DNA of 20,360 nucleotides from a virus, in IMG/VR virus record IMGVR_UViG_3300047381_000081, positions 1 to 20,360 of that record; one strand, given 5' to 3'. The notes under the pieces are model-generated. The model had not been told where the DNA came from, searched no databases, and saw only the letters and a program-made list of their open reading frames with translations. A program made the translations under genes and the position numbers. Positions 12,224 through 19,915 of this stretch are shown in pieces. Every line of letters starts with the position of its first letter. Within the stretch, counting starts at the first letter, position 1.

Positions 12224-12943
12224 TTATAGCCCGTATAATCCTTTTGTTGCATTATAAGTATCTATTACTTGCTGTACAGTTAAAACTACACTATATGCTC
12301 TTATTTGTCCTACTGCTAGACCAGTGTGAACAATTCCAGATGAGTATCTACCAACCGACAGCGATGGGGTACTCCAAAATGAATTTGTCAAAGAAGAAAT
12401 ATGTGTAGAACCACCATTCATATAATAACGTAAATCTGAACCTGCGGCATTTGTAAGAACAAACATTCTCCACGTTCCATCTGCATATGCATAGTGTCCA
12501 TTTAAAGGTGCATAATCATAATCCGTACCACCGTAGTCAGTATAAGTACCAATGGATTCATTTGTAGGATTAGTTGTTACATTACCGAGTGTTATATAAT
12601 TGATATAAGATGGATTGTTGCCGCCTAAAAGAAAGCTGTAAGATGAACTCATTGATAAATTATACCAAATTAAAACTGAGTAGTTTGTGCCACTAGGCAA
12701 GTTCACAGAGGAAACCATATTTCCAGAGTTTGCTGTGAGACTCACATAATTATTTCCTGAACTATAACTGTAGCCGCCTTGTAGTGTAAAGTTATTAGTG
12801 TTAGAACTTAAATCAGTCATCGAAGTTCCACTCCCTTCCCAAGACTTTCCTGTTCCTACTTGTACCCAACTAGTAAGGTTATCTGTATATCCATCTGATG
12901 CTGCCGCTCCTGATGACGTAAAAAGTCTTTTCTTTAAACTCAT
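12224..12943 (-). CDS. LamG/concanavalin-like lectin-fold tail adhesin
   Basis: This 239-aa protein is rich in Ser, Gly, Tyr and Asn. After a short basic N-terminus (MSLKKRLFTSS) it has the pattern of a LamG-like jelly roll: NYSVLIWYNLS, ADGTWRMFVLTNAAGSDLRY and YMNGGS strands, ending VGQIRAYSVVLTVQQVIDTY and NATKGLYG, which matches the closing motif of this fold. Such domains bind cell-surface glycans, so it is probably a receptor-binding or fibre-tip protein. It follows two other tail-fibre-related genes. No catalytic residues are evident. Confidence 0.72.
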   Translation of the reverse strand: MSLKKRLFTSSGAAASDGYTDNLTSWVQVGTGKSWEGSGTSMTDLSSNTNNFTLQGGYSYSSGNNYVSLTANSGNMVSSVNLPSGTNYSVLIWYNLSMSSSYSFLLGGNNPSYINYITLGNVTTNPTNESIGTYTDYGGTDYDYAPLNGHYAYADGTWRMFVLTNAAGSDLRYYMNGGSTHISSLTNSFWSTPSLSVGRYSSGIVHTGLAVGQIRAYSVVLTVQQVIDTYNATKGLYGL

Positions 12944-12944
12944 A

Positions 12945-13415
12945 CTAAATAATTGATGGTAAATCGTAAGACGCTACTTGCGCTTTTGTAGTCTTTGCGT
13001 TTATAGCTGTTTCGTGGTCATTGCATTCCTCTCTCAAACCATCTCTCTCTGTTTGAATATCGCTAGGAATAGCAGTACCTTTTTCGCTTTTTCTAGTAAC
13101 ATACCAATCTGACTTAGTTAACTTAGAATTATATATACCTTTTAACTGTTTTATTTTAGCTGCCTTTAAATCTGCTAAACTTTCAGCCCAAGTTATATTA
13201 CTGACAGGGTATGTAAATTGACTGTTTTCAGAATCAAAGTATATATCACCTAGTTCTTTTATTCTACTATCAAATGTAGGCGCAACAACATCGTAAAATC
13301 CGTGTCCTTCCAATTCACTATCTGATAGTAAATCAAATCCCGCTATAATATTACCGTATGATTTAGGTACTGTATTATAAATTTTAATCGTTCCGTTGTA
13401 ATCTTTTGCTTTCAT
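12945..13415 (-). CDS. putative tail-fibre assembly / fibre-associated protein
   Basis: The N-terminal half is beta-rich (KDYNGTIKIYNTVPKSYG; VVAPTFDSRIKELGDIYFDS). The C-terminal half has a helix (WAESLADLKAAKIKQLKGIY), then KSDWYVTRKSEKGTAIPSDI, TERDGLREEC and a second helix. The DWY, R, G-IP, R order is the pattern of C-terminal domains in phage tail-fibre assembly chaperones and related proteins. It lies 2 bases upstream of the lectin-like adhesin gene, so it may help fold or attach that fibre. Family membership is inferred. Confidence 0.6.
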   Translation of the reverse strand: MKAKDYNGTIKIYNTVPKSYGNIIAGFDLLSDSELEGHGFYDVVAPTFDSRIKELGDIYFDSENSQFTYPVSNITWAESLADLKAAKIKQLKGIYNSKLTKSDWYVTRKSEKGTAIPSDIQTERDGLREECNDHETAINAKTTKAQVASYDLPSII

Positions 13416-13418
13416 AAT

Positions 13419-13934
13419 TTATGGTGTATCGTCTCCTGATGTGAATTTATTAATAGAATATGCTAGTCTTGCGCTACTATCTGTATCATCTACACAAGTG
13501 ATTTGTAAAATATTAGGCTCTGCAGTGTCTAACTCTCCTTCACCTACTCTGTAAAATACTTCATTTGTATAGTTTGAATTTAAGGTTAAAACCGCACTTG
13601 CCATTGAACCTAAAAAGACAACGTCTATTGTTTGCCCTAATTTTAAATTTTGTATTGTTAGTGTAGCTGTGGACATAGCACCAGACATTAAAAAAACACT
13701 TGCAGTAGAAGCATCTAAGTTTTGCGTTCCTGTTGAAGAACTTATTACCTTTGCTGTGTATCTGTCTGCTAACTCTGCGTGGTCTACAATGTCATCACTT
13801 AACATATCGTTAGTAACAAAATTGTTACCATACACCTCATCAAAGTTGTCGTTTAATTTGTCAAATGCACTTCTTAATGGGTCTCCTGTGCCGTCATTAG
13901 ATGTTGTACCAATATTTACTGTCTGTTTTGCCAT
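13419..13934 (-). CDS. tail-fibre-type virion protein
   Basis: The N-terminus MAKQTVNIGTTSNDGTGDPL followed by RSAFDKLNDNFDEVYG is a recurrent opening of phage tail-fibre and baseplate-attachment proteins. It is followed by a Ser/Thr-rich beta region (SSTGTQNLDASTASVFLMSG; ATLTIQNLKLGQTIDVVFLG) and a short C-terminal domain. The protein is 171 aa, short for a fibre, so it could be a connecting or trimerising segment whose distal part is supplied by the lectin-like protein encoded two genes downstream. Confidence 0.7.
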   Translation of the reverse strand: MAKQTVNIGTTSNDGTGDPLRSAFDKLNDNFDEVYGNNFVTNDMLSDDIVDHAELADRYTAKVISSSTGTQNLDASTASVFLMSGAMSTATLTIQNLKLGQTIDVVFLGSMASAVLTLNSNYTNEVFYRVGEGELDTAEPNILQITCVDDTDSSARLAYSINKFTSGDDTP

Positions 13935-13944
13935 TTTTTAATTT

Positions 13945-14112
13945 TTAATATTCTGTTGCATCTGCTCTATATGCTGTTGTATCTGCTTTTATTGTGTTTA
14001 CGTCTGCTGTCAAGTAAGAACCGTCTGCATCAGAAGGGTAAGCAATACCCCATCCAATACTTTCGTTTGCATTACCAAACCAAGTTACTTTATATATACT
14101 TCCCCAACTCAT
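13945..14112 (-). CDS. small fibre-region protein, 55 aa
   Basis: ATG 14112 follows the stop of the 33-aa ORF by one base, and the frame runs 55 codons to TAA at 13945, filling most of the gap before the fibre gene. The peptide starts MSWGSIYKVTWFGNANESIG, then WGIAYPSDADGSYLTADVNT, and ends in a threonine/alanine/aspartate-rich stretch. It looks like a small beta-rich structural piece with a helical tail. The start has the structural-module leader TATTGTATTAATATG. Family not recognised. Confidence 0.65.
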   Translation of the reverse strand: MSWGSIYKVTWFGNANESIGWGIAYPSDADGSYLTADVNTIKADTTAYRADATEY

Positions 14113-14113
14113 A

Positions 14114-14215
14114 TTAATACAATACTTTTTTGTTCTTTTTGTTACTCTTATTGAGATACTTTGTTAGCTTCTCAATGTTCTTTGCCTTTGGTTTGTATTT
14201 TTTTACAGTACCCAT
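14114..14215 (-). CDS. very basic small protein, 33 aa
   Basis: ATG 14215 overlaps the end of the connector gene by 13 bases; the frame runs 33 codons to TAA at 14114, one base before the next ORF. The peptide is MGTVKKYKPKAKNIEKLTKY followed by LNKSNKKNKKVLY, with 13 lysines and no acidic residue except one Glu. Such charge suggests nucleic-acid binding or a virion structural tail. Translation is supported by the tight fit between neighbours, but a chance frame cannot be excluded. Confidence 0.5.
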   Translation of the reverse strand: MGTVKKYKPKAKNIEKLTKYLNKSNKKNKKVLY

Positions 14216-14703
14216 CCACCAAATAAGTCTTTATCAGGACTTACATCTTCGTTATTGTTAGTATAGTATTCAGGGTATTTTGAACCTGCATTAAAAGATA
14301 AATGGTCTATTAACCTGTCGGTATAATACTGTGCTGTATTGCGTTCCTTTTCTAGTAAGTAATCAACCTCATCTCTTGATGCGTTTTCAGCATTCTCTGA
14401 ACTATGTTTAAACACTCCTTTGTTTGCAATAGTATATGCTGCAAAAGGAAGCATCTCAACCATTGCCCAATGAATTAAACAAGGTTTTACCCATTCGTTT
14501 ACTAAGGTTAGGTAATCACCTGCTAAATCATCATCTATTATGTGTTGCTTTATCTTGTCTATCAAATCAGAACCAAGATAGTTTTCTATGTGTTTGTCTT
14601 GTGCAATCTTGATGTACTGAATAAATTTATCAGTGTCAACATTACCACTCATCGCAGTAAACTTTACTATGTCTTTTCTTGTTACTAATAGTGCTTCTGC
14701 CAT
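14203..14703 (-). CDS. head-tail connector-like protein (DUF6712-like)
   Basis: This 166-aa, mainly helical protein follows the portal by 3 bases. It opens MAEALLVTRKDIVKFTAMSG, then NVDTDKFIQYIKIAQDKHIE and NYLGSDLIDKIKQHI, the pattern of small head-tail connectors found after portal or capsid genes in Bacteroidota phages (aspartate before an IQ helix, then LGSDL). The middle holds a hydrophobic helix pair (IHWAMVEMLPFAAYTIANKG). It probably joins portal and tail. The family name is from memory of similar proteins and was not searched. Confidence 0.65.
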   Translation of the reverse strand: MAEALLVTRKDIVKFTAMSGNVDTDKFIQYIKIAQDKHIENYLGSDLIDKIKQHIIDDDLAGDYLTLVNEWVKPCLIHWAMVEMLPFAAYTIANKGVFKHSSENAENASRDEVDYLLEKERNTAQYYTDRLIDHLSFNAGSKYPEYYTNNNEDVSPDKDLFGGWVL

Positions 14704-14706
14704 TTC

Positions 14707-16485
14707 TTACTTGTTTACAAATCCTTGATTAGGCATATCCTTTGGTCTTGTTGCTACTTTCTTGTCATTTACCTCTGGTTTGAACCCTTCCTTTTTTGCT
14801 TTGTTTACAGATATTTCTGCTTGTGGGTTTGTAGCATCTGGTTTAACTCCTTTACCCATATATGTCTTACGCATCCAGAAATGATGACAACCACCACCGC
14901 CTTTGTAAAGTTTGTGAAAGTTTTTGGTTAACCATATATTATATGTATCAGCACCATTTAAACCCCATCCTGCATTTACAGCTTTAGTTCCCATTTGAAG
15001 TATATCTTCTTTGCGGTATATCTTCTTGGATGCTACCATCTTCTTGCAAAACTCACGACTATTTGCACTTACCTTTAAAGGCGCGTATTGGTAGCGTACC
15101 TTAAATTTTAAACCATCTGCTTCCCCGTCTTGTTCGCTTCCTGCATTAGGTCTTGCAGAACCTGTTGAAGCCAATCCAATCATTTTATCTAATGCTTCTT
15201 CTTGGTCGTAGTCAACGGGTCTTTCATCTACTAATTCCCACTCGTCTAAATCTTCATCTTCTCCAAACTCTTCTAACAAGTCAAACATTTTATCATCATC
15301 AAAAGACTCTTCTTTAGCCAATTTAACGCCTGTTTCTTCCTCTCTTGCTTCGTCTGTGATGGCATTATCAGTTTCAATAAATTCAAGCGGTTGTAGAGTC
15401 TTAAAATAAAGTTTTAAACTTATTGCATTAACCGCTAAAATATCATCAATAGCTTCAATTATTAAATCTTGATAAGGTCGTATAGTAATGTTGTGGAATA
15501 GTAGAGATGCTGTTTTAATTTCGTCTGCATTATTTCCTAGACCACTATTCCCATCTCTAATACCTAAAAGCAAAGGTGATGTTACCCTATGTGCTACCAT
15601 TAATTTAGTAGAACATTCAGTAGATAGATATTCATAGTGTGCAGGTGCATCGTTTAACGGTACATCGTCTATTGTAGTTTTGCTTTCTGCATTGTTGTTA
15701 AAGGCTATAATTACTTTTTCACCTCTTGCACCTGTAAGTTTGTTCATTACATCATTCTTGATGCTCATTTGTTTTTCTCTATCAGGTACACCGTTGTTAA
15801 AGTTTACGACCTTCGTTCCACTAAATCCGTTTTGTACGTCATTCATTAAGTAGTCAGATATTTCTGATTCTAATTCAGAATAAGCTAACCCACCTTGATA
15901 ATCTACAGGGCAGTAATAATCGTACCCAGATACATAACGCTTAATAATTTTTACTTCTGGTTCTTTACCGTTTCCAAAACCAAATGCTGCTATCCTTTGT
16001 GGTTTGTCAGCAGGTTTCTTATTTCCCCAATCGTGATGGTAGTAGTACGCTTCGATGTGTCCTTCTTCGTTACACTTCTCTGCTCGTAGTGTTTGTCTTG
16101 GAAAGTGTTCACTTCTTATTACTTTACCATCTTTGTATAAGACTTGAAAGGATGCTTCGCCTAGTAATTTAAGGTCAAGAGATATTTTACGTAAACAGTT
16201 ATCGTGAAAGATAGAACGTAGTGCAGCATACTCATTTGTTTTTGTACTGCTATCTAAGGCATCTAAACCTTTTCCGTATATCATATTACTAACACCGTTT
16301 ATAATAGCGTTAGAAGTAGTTGAATTAGTGTATAGGTCTATAAGGTATTGGTAGTAATTGTTATCGCTACCATAAGCCACCCAATCTTTTTTCTTTTCCT
16401 CTACAACTTTAGGTCTATTGTAAGAAGATAAACTTACAACGTGGATGCTGTCTGTATTAGCTTTTATTTTGTTATTTCTTGCCAT
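14707..16485 (-). CDS. portal protein with C-terminal Cys/His domain
   Basis: This 592-aa protein is the portal. The first about 370 residues match phage portals: DWVAYGSDNNYYQYLIDLYT, NAIINGVSNMIYGKGL, GEASFQVLY, HRVTSPLLLGIRDGNSGLGN and NITIRPYQDLIIEAIDDIL. An acidic linker (about 385-435) follows, then an extra domain with SREFCKKMVASKKIYRKEDI, NAGWGLNGADTYNIW and GGGGCHHFWMRKTYMGK, a Cys/His pattern seen at the C-terminus of some Bacteroidota phage portals and reminiscent of Mu F-like head proteins. Portals form the dodecameric DNA channel. It starts at TAATG after the 113-aa gene. The extra domain's role is unknown. Confidence 0.88.
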   Translation of the reverse strand: MARNNKIKANTDSIHVVSLSSYNRPKVVEEKKKDWVAYGSDNNYYQYLIDLYTNSTTSNAIINGVSNMIYGKGLDALDSSTKTNEYAALRSIFHDNCLRKISLDLKLLGEASFQVLYKDGKVIRSEHFPRQTLRAEKCNEEGHIEAYYYHHDWGNKKPADKPQRIAAFGFGNGKEPEVKIIKRYVSGYDYYCPVDYQGGLAYSELESEISDYLMNDVQNGFSGTKVVNFNNGVPDREKQMSIKNDVMNKLTGARGEKVIIAFNNNAESKTTIDDVPLNDAPAHYEYLSTECSTKLMVAHRVTSPLLLGIRDGNSGLGNNADEIKTASLLFHNITIRPYQDLIIEAIDDILAVNAISLKLYFKTLQPLEFIETDNAITDEAREEETGVKLAKEESFDDDKMFDLLEEFGEDEDLDEWELVDERPVDYDQEEALDKMIGLASTGSARPNAGSEQDGEADGLKFKVRYQYAPLKVSANSREFCKKMVASKKIYRKEDILQMGTKAVNAGWGLNGADTYNIWLTKNFHKLYKGGGGCHHFWMRKTYMGKGVKPDATNPQAEISVNKAKKEGFKPEVNDKKVATRPKDMPNQGFVNK

Positions 16486-16826
16486 TATAATACTATAAAT
16501 TCGTTTTCTTCACTATTTTCTGTATAGTCGGTATTGTTTATGCTGTAACTGCTTATTGTTTGGTTAGTGCAAAATATTTTATCTCTAAATATTAGTTCAC
16601 TTCCTGCTTTTATTTCTAAAGTGTACATTGTATCTTCTACTAGTGTAAAAGTGTCTGTATGTTGGTAGTAATAGTCAGCCAACACAAAGCTAGTTACATC
16701 GCTACTGTAAATTTCTTTGTTTGTAGTTTCGTTCACAATCTTAATTGTGTAAGTTGTACCATCTACATAAGAACGTGGTATAAAACTGAATGTTTGGTCG
16801 CTTGATGAATTTTGTAAAACAATCAT
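16485..16826 (-). CDS. beta-rich virion-associated protein, 113 aa
   Basis: This small protein starts MIVLQNSSSDQTFSFIPRSY and alternates strands (TYTIKIVNETTNKEIYSSDV; TFTLVEDTMYTLEIKAGSEL; IFRDKIFC), ending in an acidic tail. No signal peptide or helix is seen. A beta-sandwich head- or tail-associated protein is likely given its place between the tail-tube-like and portal genes. The start has the leader TATTGTATAAGTATG; the stop overlaps the portal start as TAATG. I cannot assign a function. Confidence 0.7.
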   Translation of the reverse strand: MIVLQNSSSDQTFSFIPRSYVDGTTYTIKIVNETTNKEIYSSDVTSFVLADYYYQHTDTFTLVEDTMYTLEIKAGSELIFRDKIFCTNQTISSYSINNTDYTENSEENEFIVL

Positions 16827-16869
16827 ACTTATACAATAACATTATCTATTTTTTGTTAAGTATGGACAT

Positions 16870-16896
16870 AAAAAAAGGGTAACATTTCTGCTACCC
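16870..16896 (-). terminator. intrinsic terminator after the tail-tube-like gene
   Basis: On the minus strand, GGGTAGCA, a GAAA tetraloop, TGTTACCC, then seven T. The stem is 8 bp including one G-T pair. It follows the gene ending at 16918. The next start codon is 44 nt away, the longest gap after any terminator in this window apart from the one before the erf promoter. Confidence 0.78.
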
Positions 16897-16917
16897 CTTA
16901 ATCAAGACAAATTCTAA

Positions 16918-17466
16918 TTATGAATTAGTTCCTTCTGTAATTGTTGCAGTTGCACTTGACATACCCGCAAATGGGTCAGCAGCAGTAGGTGAATCTACAA
17001 AGTTTGCAGGTTTCAACTCCTGTGCATTAAAGGTTAGAGTGTAACCAGATAAATCAGCCATTGCTGCACCTGTTACGATTGTTCCACCAGTTACCTCTGC
17101 ACCGTGTTCTAATCCCATAACAAATACATTTCCGTTATAGTCTTCAACAGCGATATGCGGTCTACCGTAAGCTAATAGTTTTACTTCTTTGTTATCTTCT
17201 TTAGATAGTTTCTTAAATGTGATATTTAAGGTCTGGTCAAAGAAAGTCGTTCCGTTTTCTCTTGATGAGGTTACAGCTTGTTCAAAACTGCTGTTCCCTT
17301 TTAGTTCATATTTAAAGGCAGTAAAAGTACCTGACATATCTGTAATTTCGTCATCCGTTTGGGTTACAGTTCCGTAATCACCGAAATCTGTAAAATATAC
17401 CGCACGAATCCCACCAACTACATCTTTGCAAGGTTCTTTTCTACCACGTGTTAAATCACAAGCCAT
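16918..17466 (-). CDS. putative tail-tube / major tail protein
   Basis: This 182-aa protein begins MACDLTRGRKEPCKDVVGGI and is beta-rich after that (RAVYFTDFGDYGTVTQ; ALL-like strands TFTAFKYELKGNSSFEQAVT; FFDQTLNITFKKLSKED). It ends with VTGAAMADLSGYTLTFNAQE and a Pro/Ala-rich tail. Tail-tube proteins of long-tailed phages have this size and a closing SGYTLTFNA-like strand. It lies between major capsid protein and portal. A head-decoration protein is an alternative. The gene is flanked by terminators at 17481-17512 and 16870-16896. Confidence 0.58.
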   Translation of the reverse strand: MACDLTRGRKEPCKDVVGGIRAVYFTDFGDYGTVTQTDDEITDMSGTFTAFKYELKGNSSFEQAVTSSRENGTTFFDQTLNITFKKLSKEDNKEVKLLAYGRPHIAVEDYNGNVFVMGLEHGAEVTGGTIVTGAAMADLSGYTLTFNAQELKPANFVDSPTAADPFAGMSSATATITEGTNS

Positions 17467-17480
17467 AGTTTTTTAGTATT

Positions 17481-17512
17481 AAAAAAGGGTGAGTAGGCTC
17501 ATTGGCTCACCC
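17481..17512 (-). terminator. intrinsic terminator after the major capsid gene
   Basis: On the minus strand, GGGTGAG, 12-nt loop, CTCACCC, then six T. A perfect 7-bp stem follows the major capsid stop codon (17539). The next start codon (17466) is 14 nt past the T-run, so the downstream gene must rely on read-through, which would set expression of capsid well above that of later genes. Confidence 0.78.
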
Positions 17513-17538
17513 ACCCTCTTAGGTTATTTAATTAATTC

Positions 17539-18495
17539 TTAGTTTGCAGAGTTAGTAATCCCGTAAGTCACGATATCTTCTACAATTCCGTATTGTACTC
17601 CTGCGGTAAATCGCATTACTACACGTACGTTGTCAGAACCATCAAGGTCAGACATATCTAAAACTTTAACTTCGTTATGGTCTGCTAATAGCCCAGTTCC
17701 AAAGAATAAGTTAGATTTTTCAGCAGCAACAGCTGTGTTGTCAGCTAATCCGTTAGCTACGAATAATTGAACGCCATCAAAAGAAAGTGAACCGTTATTC
17801 CACCATTGAGTACCCATAGCGTTTGTACCTGCTGCACCTAAGCCTGAAGCACCAAATCCGCCTAATGCACGAACGTAAGCACGAGCAATATTTTGTGATA
17901 CATAAACGTTCAAGTCTTCACTTCCGTAAAGTGCAGAAGGAATAGCATCAACAATGCTTCCTAATTGTGCAATTACGTTTGAAGAATCAACAGTAGTTCC
18001 TGCAACTTCTTGTGCGGCAGGTAAAGCAGCATCAAGAGCAATTTGTGTAGTAAGTCCGTTGAATTGTCCGTTGTTAGAAGTATCTCCTGCCCAGATAGAC
18101 TGTTCTGTTTTTTGAGCAACTTTAGCCGCTACGTGAGCGATTAAGAAGTCAGAAAACGAAGGTGGTAAATCGTGGTGTGCAGAATATCCCATCTGAATAG
18201 CTTCAAAATCTGAAACAAAGTCTTTCTTACAAAGTTGTAAGTTCACTTGTTGATATTCAGGTTGTAAAACTCTTTCTGTAAGTGTAATAGTAGAAGTGGG
18301 GTCAAAATCACAAGTTGCATCTTTTACGATAGCATCAGTAGATAATTTTTTGATTACTTCTTTAAACTTTACGTTTGGTTTAACAGTAATACCACCGTTT
18401 TCGATAGTAGAACCGCTTAATAGTGCAGCAGCAATATATTTGCCTGCAAATTCCCCATTATATGTAGGGGAGGTAATACTTGTAGTTGTTGCCAT
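17539..18495 (-). CDS. major capsid protein, HK97-like fold
   Basis: This 318-aa protein is the likely major capsid protein. The N-terminal arm (MATTTSITSPTYNGEFAGKY) leads to a helix and strand region with CKKDFVSDFEAIQMGYSAHH; the spine helix lies near FLIAHVAAKVAQKTEQSIWA, followed by GDTSNNGQFNGL, a common MCP turn; the A-domain strands include DLNVYVSQNIARAYVRALGG; and the end FFGTGLLADHNEVKVLDMSD and VRVVMRFTAGVQYGIVEDIV is typical of MCPs. Length fits HK97-type proteins without a fused scaffold. It directly follows the scaffold-like gene and precedes a strong terminator. Confidence 0.88.
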   Translation of the reverse strand: MATTTSITSPTYNGEFAGKYIAAALLSGSTIENGGITVKPNVKFKEVIKKLSTDAIVKDATCDFDPTSTITLTERVLQPEYQQVNLQLCKKDFVSDFEAIQMGYSAHHDLPPSFSDFLIAHVAAKVAQKTEQSIWAGDTSNNGQFNGLTTQIALDAALPAAQEVAGTTVDSSNVIAQLGSIVDAIPSALYGSEDLNVYVSQNIARAYVRALGGFGASGLGAAGTNAMGTQWWNNGSLSFDGVQLFVANGLADNTAVAAEKSNLFFGTGLLADHNEVKVLDMSDLDGSDNVRVVMRFTAGVQYGIVEDIVTYGITNSAN

Positions 18496-18502
18496 TTTTT
18501 AT

Positions 18503-19096
18503 TTATTTATTAAAATTTCCAATTTTTCCGAGTACTCTATCAAATGTAGTAGCTACTCTTTTTTGTGCAAATAGGTTTAATTCTTTCTTTGCACTTGCTT
18601 CAGGGTTATGGGTGATTTTCTCAACAGGTTCTTCTGCTGATAGTTCTTCCTTAACTTCTTCCACAATATCTTCAACCGCTTCTTCTGCTAATTCATCTGC
18701 GCTCATTTCTTCTTTTGGTTCGAGCATAGATTTAATTTCTTCAACCATTTCTCTGATTTCAGAAAGTTCAGCTTTAGTAGCGTATTCCATTTCTTCTTTT
18801 TCTTCTTCCGCTGCTTCTACTTCTTCTTCGGCAGGGGCTTCTTCTTCTTGGGCTTCACCAATAGAAGCGATAATACCTTCTTCTTCTACAATTAAGGCTT
18901 GACCATCTTCTAACTTGTAATCACCCACAGGTAAGGCTACTCTTTCATCTTCTGTAACGATAAAGACCTCTTTACCTGCTGCCATCTCATCGGCTTCAAT
19001 TACAGTACCATTTTCCAAAGTAGCTTGTGCTAACTTCACTTCTGTTTCAATAGAAAGAAGTTCTTTTGCTTTTGATAAAATTTCTGTTGCTTTCAT
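18503..19096 (-). CDS. scaffold-like capsid assembly protein
   Basis: This 197-aa protein is strongly acidic. It has an N-terminal helix (MKATEILSKAKELLSIETEV) ending VKLAQ, a beta-rich module (TLENGTVIEADEMAAGKEVF; VALPVGDYKLEDGQALIVEE), a long Glu/Ala-rich coiled coil, and a basic C-terminus (AQKRVATTFDRVLGKIGNFN). Acidic coiled coil plus a basic tail placed directly before the capsid gene (7-bp gap) is the classic scaffold layout; the basic tail would contact capsid subunits. Its N-terminal pattern resembles that of the three proteins encoded upstream. The start has the structural leader TATTGTACAATATATG. Confidence 0.72.
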   Translation of the reverse strand: MKATEILSKAKELLSIETEVKLAQATLENGTVIEADEMAAGKEVFIVTEDERVALPVGDYKLEDGQALIVEEEGIIASIGEAQEEEAPAEEEVEAAEEEKEEMEYATKAELSEIREMVEEIKSMLEPKEEMSADELAEEAVEDIVEEVKEELSAEEPVEKITHNPEASAKKELNLFAQKRVATTFDRVLGKIGNFNK

Positions 19097-19137
19097 ATAT
19101 TGTACAATAAATTATTATTCAGTTTGTTGTGTTTTTA
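19097..19137. repeat. repeated intergenic leader, copy A
   Basis: The minus strand reads TAAAAACACAACAAAC then a run of A/T and TATTGTACAATAT before ATG 19096. It is nearly the same as the segment at 20273-20312, including the upstream stop codon. The two copies flank the block of three related coiled-coil genes, consistent with duplication. Confidence 0.7.
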
Positions 19138-19545
19138 ACTTACAAATTTTAAAGAATTAGCACGTTTGCGTAGTTCTTTTGTGTCAAACTCTAAGTTTTG
19201 TAAATTCTCTATTGCTTTTTGCATCGCCTTGTATTCAGTTAAACTTTTAACTTCATCACCAAAACCAAGTTTTTTTGATTCCTTTACAAGGTTGCTCATT
19301 ACACTTTTTAGTTGTCTTTTAAGGTCTGAAACATCGTCAAATTCTACTGCAATGCTTTTTATGTTTCTAATAATGTTGTCTAATGTATTTAACTCGCCCA
19401 TCATTTCTCTATGTAATTTATCTACATCAGAAATTTTTCCGTTTACTTCTTTTACTAACGTCTTGGCTTCGGCAATAGAAGCTAACTCTACCCTCTCTTG
19501 TTGTTTAGCTAACTTGGTAATTATTTTTTGTACGCTTGGTTTCAT
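19135..19545 (-). CDS. coiled-coil protein, tandem paralogue 3 (136 aa)
   Basis: The N-terminus MKPSVQKIITKLAKQQERVE continues LASI and then a long charged helix with heptad-like Leu/Ile spacing (VNGKISDVDKLHREMMGELN; DLKRQLKSVMSNLVKESKKL) to KRANSLKFVS. The first 14 residues are identical to those of the gene at 19553-19912, and the first 42 nt differ at only 2 positions. There is no catalytic motif. It lies directly upstream of the scaffold-like gene, so it may be an assembly or internal virion protein. Members of this tandem set may be partly redundant. Confidence 0.75.
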   Translation of the reverse strand: MKPSVQKIITKLAKQQERVELASIAEAKTLVKEVNGKISDVDKLHREMMGELNTLDNIIRNIKSIAVEFDDVSDLKRQLKSVMSNLVKESKKLGFGDEVKSLTEYKAMQKAIENLQNLEFDTKELRKRANSLKFVS

Positions 19546-19552
19546 ATTTTTA

Positions 19553-19912
19553 TTATTTAATTACTTCAAGTAAATCTTGTCTAATAGATGAAATCTTTTT
19601 TTGTAGTTGACGAGATTTTTTAATTTCAGGTAAACTGTTTTCATCAATACCCAATTCTTTTACTTTAGAAATCATTTTTTGTGCAATAGAAACAATTTTG
19701 TTTTCTGCTTTAGATAAAGATTTGAATGCTGCATCAGCTTTGTTCTGTACAGATTTTAAAGTTTTAACCAAATTTTCTGCATCTTCTAAAGATTGTAAAG
19801 CATCCATAGCAGCACTCGCATATTCTTGTGCTATTCCTAACTCTACCTTCTCTAAGTTATTCTCTTGCTCTTTAGCTAACTTAGTGATTATTTTTTGTAC
19901 GCTTGGTTTCAT
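19553..19912 (-). CDS. coiled-coil protein, tandem paralogue 2 (119 aa)
   Basis: The N-terminus MKPSVQKIITKLAKEQENNL continues EKVELG, followed by a helical body (AMDALQSLEDAENLVKTLKS; FKSLSKAENKIVSIAQKMIS) and a basic end. It shares the identical start with the next gene and the KVELG motif with the previous one. The 7-bp gap to the next start suggests co-translation. Function unknown; a virion-internal or scaffold-associated protein is the best guess from location. Confidence 0.75.
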   Translation of the reverse strand: MKPSVQKIITKLAKEQENNLEKVELGIAQEYASAAMDALQSLEDAENLVKTLKSVQNKADAAFKSLSKAENKIVSIAQKMISKVKELGIDENSLPEIKKSRQLQKKISSIRQDLLEVIK

Positions 19913-19915
19913 ATT

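Noticed and set aside
18486-18902. 138-aa plus-strand Ser-rich ORF
   Set aside because: It is antisense to the Glu-rich scaffold-like gene; the serine richness is just the complement of glutamate codons.
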